This document shows, piece after piece, positions 1 through 6,125 of a DNA stretch of 7,890 nt; the first letter of the stretch is position 1, and each line of letters starts with the position of its first letter. The notes below the pieces were generated by a model. The model saw only the letters and a program-made list of their open reading frames with translations. It made no database searches and was not told where the DNA came from. A program made the position numbers and the translations under genes. The stretch lies in assembly GCA_002254765.1 (NCBI GenBank), contig NJDV01000063.1, positions 1 to 7,890 of the forward strand. The letters run 5' to 3'. This stretch comes from Thermoplasmatales archaeon ex4484_36. GTDB taxonomy: Archaea > Thermoplasmatota > Penumbrarchaeia > Penumbrarchaeales > EX4484-36.

Positions 1-1060
1 GTGACCCAGATGAACATACCTCCCTCCGGTCGGGTCCAGCTCATCTCCTGGGGAAAGAGCTCCTCCATGCTCCCAAGCATTATGTCCCTCTTGCGACGGT
101 AGAGTTCTATGATCCTTGGAAGGTGCCTGTCTAGGTGACCGCCCGAGATATACTTCAAAGCAATGGTCTGTGAGAGGGTGCTCGTGCAGAGGTCAACGCC
201 CTGTTTTGCGCAAGTATCATCTTCTTTATGACCTCCTTGGGTCCTATGGTCCAGGCAAGCCTGAGTCCAGGGGAGAGAATCTTTGAGAAGGTCCCCAGGT
301 GTATAACCCTGTCATCCTTATCCAGAGCCACCAAGGGGGGGAGGTGTTCCCCCTCATAACGGAGCTCTCCGTAGGGGTCGTCCTCTACTATCAGGAGGTC
401 GTATTCCCCTGCGATCTCAAGGAGGGCTTGCCTCCTCTTCAGAGAGAGGGTTACCCCTGCGGGGTTATGGAAGTTGGGAACGGTGTAGAGGAACTTCGGC
501 GTCTCCCCTCTTCTGTGCAGCATCTTCATTTTCTCCTCTAGAAGTTCCGGGATGAGCCCCTCATTGTCCATGGGGATAGTGTGTATCACGGGTTCGTAGA
601 ACTTGAAGGCGTTTAGGGCTCCAAGGTATGTAGGGGCCTCCATTATTATGTGCGAGCGGCTACCTATGAAGACCCTTCCCAGGAGGTCCAGTCCCTGTTG
701 GGAGCCCGTGGTTACAAGTATGTTTTCCAGATCACCTTTATAGCCCCACCTTCTGCGGTATCTCTCTAAAATGGCCTCTCTCAGCTGGGGAATGCCCTCT
801 GTGGAACCGTACTGAAGCGCTCGGGCCGCTTCCTCTCCCTGAAGGACCTCGCAGAGTAGGTCACGTATTATGTCCCGGGGGAAGGAGAGGGGGTTTGGTA
901 GCCCACCGGCGAACGAAATGATGTCCGGTTGCTGGGTTATCTTAAGAAGCTCTCTTATCTCAGAGGCTCTCATCTTCTTAGCCTTCTCGGAGAAGAGCGC
1001 CTGAAATCTCATCTCTTCTCTGATGTCTTCCATACTTCTTTCACCATCAGGAGCGGTCAT
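1..1060 (-). CDS. PLP-dependent class I/II aminotransferase (LysN/KAT-like), 3'-partial, with a frameshift
   Basis: Fold-type I aminotransferase expected to move an amino group between an amino acid and a 2-oxoacid in the cytoplasm. Visible motifs, numbered from ATG 1060: GGLPNP (about 52-57), TGSQQGLD (118-125, phosphate/cofactor contact), VPNFHNPAG (194-202), EDDPYGELRY (226-235) and GTFSKILSPGLR (256-267), with K260 the Schiff-base lysine and R267 a phosphate ligand. The reading frame breaks near 210. In the next frame the family sequence resumes (KQGVDLCTSTLSQTIALKY) and runs to TRPEGGMFIWV at base 1, which holds the carboxylate-binding Arg. About 350 of a usual 400 residues are present. 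ATG 1060 is preferred over GTG 1069 because AGAGGTG (1073-1067) sits six bases upstream of it. The substrate (2-aminoadipate, aromatic or branched-chain) cannot be told. The frameshift may be a sequencing error or a true lesion. Confidence 0.9.
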
Positions 1061-1066
1061 CACAAA

Positions 1067-1073
1067 CACCTCT
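1067..1073 (-). promoter_or_regulatory. Shine-Dalgarno site of the aminotransferase gene
   Basis: AGAGGTG on the minus strand lies six bases before ATG at 1060. A GTG codon at 1069 is in frame but overlaps this site, so the site decides the start in favour of the ATG. Confidence 0.6.
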
Positions 1074-1104
1074 TCGGGTATTCAGCACCCCAATGGAATA
1101 GACC

Positions 1105-1115
1105 TTAATAAAATA
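1105..1115 (-). promoter_or_regulatory. Putative archaeal TATA box for the aminotransferase
   Basis: The minus strand reads TATTTTATTAA here, an AT island in a GC-rich gap of 92 bases between the PUA gene and the aminotransferase. A start of transcription about 25 bases downstream (near 1085) would give a leader of about 25 bases carrying the Shine-Dalgarno site. This suggests the aminotransferase can be transcribed separately from the PUA gene. It is judged by composition and spacing only. Confidence 0.45.
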
Positions 1116-1141
1116 GGATGTCAACGGCAGGGAGGGGCTCT

Positions 1142-1152
1142 TATGAAAAACG
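1142..1152 (-). terminator. Possible oligo-T terminator after the PUA gene
   Basis: On the minus strand the stop codon TAG (1155-1153) is followed at once by CGTTTTTCAT. Archaeal RNA polymerase often terminates at T-runs without a hairpin. The run is only five T long, so the call is weak. Confidence 0.3.
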
Positions 1153-1662
1153 CTAACTGGTCTCCGCCCCGATCTCCCAGATCCTGTCCCCCACGTGGTG
1201 AAGGCTTTTCACGGCCACACCTCTCCTCTCCCTCACCATCTTCTCGGAATCCATCAGCGCAAACCCTACCGCCAGAGGCCTGCCGTGCCTCTCATCAGCC
1301 ACCCATACTATGTCCCCCTCCTTCACCTCCCTGTAGCAGTCAACGACCCCCGGAGCCATGACATTTGCCCCCCCGGAGACCGCCTTCACACCACCCATGT
1401 CAACGGTCACCCTTCTTTTGGCCTCCGGGTGCTTCAGAAGAAGATAGAGGGTTGGGACCCACACCTCTCCCGGACGGCGGAACAGCAGGGGTTCCTTACG
1501 GGAGAGGATGACTTCTACTTCCCCCAGTCTTGCGATATCCAGGCTCTCCTCTTCAAGCTCGATTCCAAAGTTCTCTTTCAGGCCCTCCAGGATACGGCGT
1601 GCCTCCTTCTCCTTAAGGCGATGTCTCCCTTTGAGCTTAAGCTCTCTGCCAGCCCGTGCCAT
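1153..1662 (-). CDS. PUA-domain RNA-binding protein, archaeal Tma20/MCT-1-like (COG2016 type)
   Basis: A 169-residue protein with an N-terminal MCT-1-type domain (about 1-78) and a C-terminal PUA domain (about 83-160). The PUA hallmarks are VDMGGVKAVSGGANVMAPGV (88-107), EGDIVWVADERHGRPLAVGFA (split around 115-135) and the closing RRGVAV..LHHVGDRIW (147-162). Eukaryotic members (Tma20/MCTS1) act with DENR/Tma22 in translation reinitiation and ribosome recycling; the archaeal members are presumed to act in translation or RNA modification, but this is not proven. Length fits the family. The start at ATG 1662 has no Shine-Dalgarno site, but a TATA box begins 26 bases upstream, so the transcript is probably leaderless. 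It diverges from folC and lies upstream of the aminotransferase on the same strand. Confidence 0.88.
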   Translation of the reverse strand: MARAGRELKLKGRHRLKEKEARRILEGLKENFGIELEEESLDIARLGEVEVILSRKEPLLFRRPGEVWVPTLYLLLKHPEAKRRVTVDMGGVKAVSGGANVMAPGVVDCYREVKEGDIVWVADERHGRPLAVGFALMDSEKMVRERRGVAVKSLHHVGDRIWEIGAETS

Positions 1663-1680
1663 GAGGGTAATAACCCATAC

Positions 1681-1690
1681 TTTTTATATT
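1681..1690. promoter_or_regulatory. Shared TATA element of a divergent promoter (PUA gene / folC)
   Basis: The ten bases TTTTTATATT sit in the 59-base gap between two divergent genes. Read on the minus strand they give AATATAAAAA: the first T of TATAAA (1688) is 26 bases from the A of the PUA start codon, which places transcription start at or next to the ATG. Read on the plus strand a start near 1708-1714 would give folC a leader of roughly 10 bases. Both genes may therefore depend on one AT island, or on two overlapping TATA boxes. Confidence 0.6.
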
Positions 1691-1721
1691 AACTTTCAGT
1701 TAGGAGGGGTTCGGTGGAAGG

Positions 1722-3104
1722 ATGGGAAAGACTAAAGAGGCTGTAGAATACCTGGAGAGGCTGAGCGAGACGAAGATAGAGCTCGGCCTGGAGAGGGTGA
1801 GGAGGGTGGCCGAAGGCATGGGCCTTCTCGGCAACAAGCTCCCGGTGGTCCTTGTGGGGGGGACCAACGGGAAGGGCTCCACCGCCTTCACACTCTCAAG
1901 CCTTCTTTCAGCCCACGGCCTGAAGGCGGGCCTCTACACCTCTCCCCATTTAAGAAGGCTCACCGAGAGGGTCTCCGTGGACGGGAAGGAGGTGGATTTG
2001 GGTGAACTCTCCGAGGCTGTCCTTGAGGTGAGAAGATGTACAGAGGAACTTGAGGTTCACCTGACCTATTTCGAGGTCCTAACCCTATCGGCAATGAGGA
2101 TCTTCCTTCTGAGGGAAGTTGACGTAGCGGTTCTGGAGGTGGGCCTGGGTGGGAGACTTGATGCTACTAACATCTTCCAGCCTCTTCTCAGTGTGATAAC
2201 AGGGGTCTCTCTCGAGCACCAGGACTATCTTGGACACACGTTGCGTGAAATCGCTTTTGAGAAGGCCCATATACTTAGGAGTTCCGCCCCCGCTTGCATC
2301 GGTCCCCTTCTGAACCCTAACATCCACCTTGACGAGACTCTTATGAAGTGGGCTCTCTCCGCTGCCCGGGAGCTTGAAGGGGCGGCGGCCCGGGTGGCCC
2401 CGGGGGCGAAGATTGTGAAATTCCACTCCGCCCTCCGGGAAGAGGGGGATGTCCTCAGACTCCCCGAGGGGGTCCTTGGGGGAGAGGGGGTGGAGGTCAT
2501 TTTTGAAAGACTGGGCGGTGGGAGGTGGAGGTTTAAAAGGGAAGGTGAGTGGTACTCCTCCCCCTACCTCGGAGGGGCTCTCTCCGGTAGCGCCGCCCTG
2601 GCCGTAGGGGCACTGGACGTACTCGCGGGGCAGCTCTCGTTTGGTTTGAAGCCCGATAAAGTAAAAGAGGGCCTTGAAGGACTCAGGTGGGATGGGAGGG
2701 GGGACCTGAGGGTTTACAAGGGCAGGAGGATTCTCTTAGACGGCGCCCACAACATGGAAGGAGCAAGGAACCTATCCCTCCTGCTTCGTGAGTTGGGGGG
2801 CAGGTTCAACCTGATCTTTGGTTGCCTCAAAGACAAGCCCTGTGCTCGAATGCTGAATGTCCTGAAAAAAGATGTGGGAGAGATCTTTCTGGTTCAGACC
2901 CCTTCACCCCGGGCCGCCCATCCATTCAAAATTCTGGACGATTTCCTCTCCCTCACAGAAGGGGACCTCTCCGTCACATCACTTGGAAGTGCCGGGGTGA
3001 AAGAAGCTCTAGAGAGGACCGAGGGGGACGCATTAATAGCCGGCTCTCTCTACCTTGTAGGAGAGGGGCTAAAATTAATAGAGGAGGGCGCAGTATCACA
3101 TTAA
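1722..3104 (+). CDS. folC: FolC family: folylpolyglutamate synthase / dihydrofolate synthase
   Basis: Mur-ligase-superfamily enzyme that joins glutamate to a folate (or dihydropteroate) carboxylate using ATP, in the cytoplasm. At 460 residues it is slightly longer than typical FolC (about 420-440). Seen in order: P-loop VGGTNGKGST (45-54); LYTSPHLRRLTERV (71-84), the folate/Mg loop; VLEVGLGGRLDATN (137-150); SLEHQDYLGHTLREIAFEKA (163-182), with K181 at the position of the carbamylated lysine; the linker LRWDGRGDLRV (321-331), matching the family 'W-GR-E' motif; LLDGAHN (338-344), starting the C-terminal domain; and GSLYLVGE near the end. No gap or frame problem was seen. ATG 1722 follows a G-rich stretch (GGAGGGGTTCGGTGG) with no clean Shine-Dalgarno spacing. 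The GltB-like gene starts 13 bases after its stop, so the two are probably co-transcribed. Folate versus another pterin substrate cannot be decided. Confidence 0.92.
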   Translation: MGKTKEAVEYLERLSETKIELGLERVRRVAEGMGLLGNKLPVVLVGGTNGKGSTAFTLSSLLSAHGLKAGLYTSPHLRRLTERVSVDGKEVDLGELSEAVLEVRRCTEELEVHLTYFEVLTLSAMRIFLLREVDVAVLEVGLGGRLDATNIFQPLLSVITGVSLEHQDYLGHTLREIAFEKAHILRSSAPACIGPLLNPNIHLDETLMKWALSAARELEGAAARVAPGAKIVKFHSALREEGDVLRLPEGVLGGEGVEVIFERLGGGRWRFKREGEWYSSPYLGGALSGSAALAVGALDVLAGQLSFGLKPDKVKEGLEGLRWDGRGDLRVYKGRRILLDGAHNMEGARNLSLLLRELGGRFNLIFGCLKDKPCARMLNVLKKDVGEIFLVQTPSPRAAHPFKILDDFLSLTEGDLSVTSLGSAGVKEALERTEGDALIAGSLYLVGEGLKLIEEGAVSH

Positions 3105-3110
3105 AGGAGG
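3104..3110 (+). promoter_or_regulatory. Strong Shine-Dalgarno site of the GltB-like gene
   Basis: AAGGAGG begins inside the folC stop codon and is seven bases before ATG 3118. This is the best ribosome binding site in the window. It fixes the start and indicates translation from a folC-led polycistronic message. Confidence 0.75.
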
Positions 3111-3117
3111 CTCATCC

Positions 3118-4763
3118 ATGCAGGAAGGTCCTGGGACAAGGGGCAGGGAGATTTTGAGGAGCACGGAGGAGATAAACAGGGCGATCTCGGAGAGGCTGAA
3201 GGAGGGTAAGACCCTCAGAATCAGTGGCCTCAGAGGCCAGGACAGGATAGCAGCCCATATGGACAAGACCGGCAGACTGATTCTTGAGGGGGAGCTTGGG
3301 GACTACGCCGTTGCACTTAACAGAAGGCTACTGGTAACGGTGAAGGGAAGTGCTGGGAGGTTCCTCTGCTGGAGAATGAGAGGCGGTGAGGTTGTGATAG
3401 AGGGGGAGGTGGGTGATGAGGCCGCCCTGGGCGTTGAGGAGGGAAGAATCCTGATAAGGGGTGATGTGAAGGGTTCCGTGGCATCCTACTTGAAGGGAGG
3501 AGTGGTTGTTGTGAATGGAAATGTTAAGGGCGAGGTGGCTGCCGGAGGCGGTGGAGGCCTAGTGGTGGTTATGGGGGAGGTCAAGGGTGAGGTTGCGCCG
3601 TCAGGGACGAGGGTCCTTCTTGAGCCATCCCGGGTGCCGCTTCTCAAAAGAAAGGAGATGAAAAAGCTCACGCCACAGGAGCTGAAGGAGGTGCGTGAGC
3701 TTCTCGGAGAATGGGCCCCCGGGGATCTGGAGAATTACCTCCTTTTAAGAGCTAAACCTGTACAGGAGGTTATTACCGAAAGGCGGATGCCATCTTCCGG
3801 AGGGCCCTTCCGGCACCCCACTAACCTTCGCCGTATCCTTCTGACCATGGACCCGTTCTCACAGACGGGCCCTTCTGCTCCAATCTATTTGAAGTCCAGA
3901 ATAGGGGAGGGTAGCCCGGTGGTGCTCCCTGAGCCCTTCTTCATCCCCCACCATCTCCTGACTCCTCTGAACGAGGCCACCCGCCAGGCTGTGGTGGCAT
4001 TCAGCCTGAAGAGCGGGATTCCCCTTTTTATTGGCCGGGAGGCCATGGGCAAGGAGTTCATGGACGCACTGAAATCCATCACATACTTCACGGTTATGAG
4101 GCCCCCGGACCCCTTTCCCCAAGGTGAGATTCTGGACAGCGCCTCGGGGGTTGTTTTTGACCTCACCTCCAGGGTTGGAGGGGTCTCGCTCCCCTTCAGA
4201 GAGCTCAAAGACCCCCGGGACATGCTGAAACTGATCCGGCGGATGGGGCTGTCCTCCTCACGTCGTCGGCACCTTACGGGACGGCGGGGGGATTCGGGAA
4301 CCCCCCCCACACCACAGGAGATATTGAGAGTCTCTCAGGGGCGCACCTTGCGCTTGAGGAGCTTGAGGGGAGGGGGAAGGGCACGTCACTAATGCTGGAT
4401 GGGGGGGTGGCGGAGGGGGAGGAGGCAGTCAAAGCCCTCAGTATGGGGGCCCGGGCGGTTTCCCTAGCCCCCTTCATATTGAAATGGCTGGGTTGTAGGG
4501 GATGCGAGGTCTGTGAGCCACAGTCCTGTCCTGCCTCCATACTTGAGGGCTCAGGGGACCCGCCCTGGGCCTGGGACGAGATGGCCGAGAGATTGATTGA
4601 GGAGTACGGCAAGTTGAGGGAAGATGTGGAAGGTTGCATCAGGAGGATGGGCCTCAAAGGGGTGCAGGAGCTCTCACGGAAGAACCTTCTAGCTCTGGAT
4701 TGGGAGAGCGCTTATATAACGTCCCTTCCGCTAGCGGGTCTGGAGAGAAGAGTGCAGGATTAG
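3118..4763 (+). CDS. Divergent glutamate-synthase-like protein: GXGXG domain fused to an FMN-type GOGAT barrel, with one frameshift
   Basis: Two open segments join into one protein of about 548 residues if a single base is restored near 4248. Residues about 52-165 form a GXGXG beta-helix like the GltB C-terminus and FwdC (repeats such as GGEVVIEGEVGD, EEGRILIRGDVKG, KGGVVVVNGNVKG, GGLVVVMGEVKG). A linker (180-225) leads to a shortened glutamate-synthase barrel. Past the frameshift the family pattern is clear: SAPYGTAGGFGNPP replaces the usual GHDGGTGASP loop, then MLDGGVAEGEEAVKALSMGA. Next comes a cysteine cluster with C460, C466 and C471 in the C-x5-C-x4-C spacing of the GltB 3Fe-4S site, plus an extra C463. 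The C-terminus ...LLALDWESAYITSLPLAG is family-like. The usual flavin-domain motif (AGMSFGALS type) is not recognisable. No N-terminal glutaminase domain is present, as in archaeal split GltB. Activity is uncertain; it may be a non-catalytic or re-purposed paralogue. Confidence 0.8.
4494..4529 (+). other. Predicted 3Fe-4S cysteine cluster of the GltB-like protein
   Basis: The codons encode CRGCEVCEPQSC. Cysteines 1, 3 and 4 reproduce the C-x5-C-x4-C arrangement that binds the 3Fe-4S cluster in glutamate synthases. The second cysteine is additional and could allow a four-cysteine site. The surrounding LGC...CP context matches the family. Confidence 0.7.
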
Positions 4764-5937
4764 GGGGAAGGTTTTTCTTCAACATGGCTTTCCACCCTTA
4801 AAACCTACATTGAGATGATAAACCGGGGGGTTGTTCCACTGGTCTACGAGAAGGGCTCTGTGGGCACCTCCGGGGATTTATCACCCATGTCCCAGATTGC
4901 AGAGGTGGTTTTGGGGGAGGGAAAGGCGTTTTATAAAGGGGAACTCCTCCCTGGGGGGGAAGCCATGAGAAGGGCAGGCCTCAAGCCCATTGAACCCTAT
5001 TACAAGGAAGGGTTGGCCCTGATAAACGGCCCACAGATGATGGCGGGACAGGCGGCCCTCATACTCTGCGAGGTCAGGGAACTTCTCAAGAACGCTCTGA
5101 TCACATCCTCCATGTCCATAGACACTTTAAGGGCCGTGAAGAAGGCCTTTGACCCAAGAGTACACAAGCTTAGGGGCCACCCAGGGCAGATACTTGTTGC
5201 AGAAGTTATAAGGAGGCTAACGGAAGGCTCTGAAACCATAGGAACGATAAAGGGTAGGGTTCATGCTAGGTCCATCAATAGAGCTTTACTATATGGCGAA
5301 GGAATGGGTGGAGAGGGAACTAAATGCACTCTCCGACAACCCTATTTTTATACCGGAGGACGGCGAACACCTGGCCGCTGGAAACTTCCACGGGCAGAAC
5401 GTTGGGATCGCAATGGACATGCTAGCCATTGGTGTGTCGGAGGTGGCGAACCTAGCTGAGAGGCATATAAACAGGCTACTGAATCCCAAGCTATCGGGAC
5501 TTCCAGACTTCCTCGTTGAGGGGAAGGGCTTGAACTCCGGGCTCATGGTGGCGCAGTACACTGCCGCCGCCCTTGTCTCGGAGAATAAGGTTCTCTCCCA
5601 CCCCGCCTCTGTGGACTCCATCCCCGTATCGGCGGACCAGGAGGATCATGTGAGCATGGGGCCTGTGGCTGTGAGAAAGATGAAGGAGATCGTGAAGAAC
5701 ACCTGGTCTGTTATAGCCATAGAGGCCCTCTCAGCCGCTCAGGCGCTGGACTTCCTCCGGCCGGCGAAGGCTGGAAAGGGTGTTGAAGCTGCCTACAGGA
5801 CCATAAGGAAAGAGGTGCCGTTTATGGAGGATGACCGCCCACTTCACCCCGATATAAAAAAAGTGAGAGAGCTTCTGACATCCGGAGAGATTCTGAAGAA
5901 TGTGGAGGAGGAGGTTGGAGAGATAAGACTTAAATAG
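4764..5937 (+). pseudogene. hutH: Histidine ammonia-lyase (HutH), missing its N-terminus and an internal motif
   Basis: MIO-type ammonia-lyase relative; intact HutH converts histidine to urocanate plus ammonia. Homology begins just after a TAG at 4761 with EGFSSTWLSTL..EMINRG, matching the family's 'KGYSGVR...EMLNRG', so about 100 residues with the catalytic Tyr (YGVNTGFG) and SHAAG motifs are absent. The MIO triad lies in GSVGTSGDLSP (codons 4866-4874), T-S-G instead of A-S-G. Frame 1 ends at KGRV (about 5261); the second frame resumes at LGPSIELYYMAKEW (about 5266). The conserved RVQD-Y-S-R-C-PQ stretch between them is missing. Later parts are intact: ELNALSDNP, AAGNFHGQ, LSGLPDFL, NSGLMVAQYTAAALVSENK, HPASVDSIP and the HAL-specific QEDHVSMG (5638-5661). 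Total about 390 residues versus about 500. ATG 4815 has no Shine-Dalgarno site. Either a pseudogene or an assembly artefact. Confidence 0.88.
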
Positions 5938-5957
5938 ACACTCCCGCTCGCCTTAAC

Positions 5958-5967
5958 TTTTATAAAT
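5958..5967 (+). promoter_or_regulatory. Putative TATA box for the beta-helix protein gene
   Basis: TTTTATAAAT lies 20 bases after the hutH stop codon and 53 bases before ATG 6021. A start of transcription about 25-30 bases downstream (near 5985-5993) gives a leader of about 30 bases. This separates the exported-protein gene from the folC-GltB-hutH run. Confidence 0.55.
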
Positions 5968-6020
5968 TGGGCCTCCCTTCACCCTTTCCGAGAGCTATTC
6001 TATTGTATCATAAAGGGGGC

Positions 6021-6125
6021 ATGATTTTGAAAGAAAAAATAATGAAACTCCGTTTTTGTGTGGTCTTTCTGCTTCTGACTGCTCTTCTCCTGCCCACCCT
6101 TCCTCCGTCTCTACCAGGGTCAGCG
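6021..6125 (+). other. Predicted signal peptide of the beta-helix protein
   Basis: Codons 1-35: n-region MILKEKIMKLR (net positive), an h-region of about 15 hydrophobic residues (FCVVFLLLTALLLP), then a proline/serine-rich stretch with cleavage likely after Ala in PGSA. No lipobox cysteine follows, so Sec export with type I cleavage is inferred. Confidence 0.75.

Noticed and set aside
1195..1692. Plus-strand open frame of 165 codons opposite the PUA gene
   Set aside because: It is a shadow of the minus-strand PUA gene. The translation is rich in Pro/His/Leu without any motif, and the opposite strand encodes a recognised domain.
2085..2500. Minus-strand open frames inside folC
   Set aside because: They overlap conserved folC motifs on the plus strand and have low-complexity, arginine/serine/proline-rich translations typical of antisense shadows in GC-rich DNA.
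4240..4260. Programmed ribosomal frameshift in the GltB-like gene
   Set aside because: No clear slippery heptamer with a downstream pseudoknot was seen. Two other indel lesions in the window make error or mutation the simpler explanation.
3885..4310. Minus-strand open frame of 141 codons inside the GltB-like gene
   Set aside because: No family resemblance and no ribosome binding site. It lies wholly opposite a gene whose domains are recognisable.
4392..4763. Stretch taken as an independent small gene starting at ATG 4392
   Set aside because: It has no ribosome binding site and begins in the middle of a conserved glutamate-synthase region (the DGG motif). The same frame continues upstream to 4248 with family sequence, so it is the 3' part of the GltB-like gene.
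4815..5459. HutH fragment taken as a short complete gene from ATG 4815
   Set aside because: Homology continues upstream of the ATG to about 4765. No Shine-Dalgarno site precedes it, and the last 65 or so residues are out-of-frame nonsense after the lesion near 5261.
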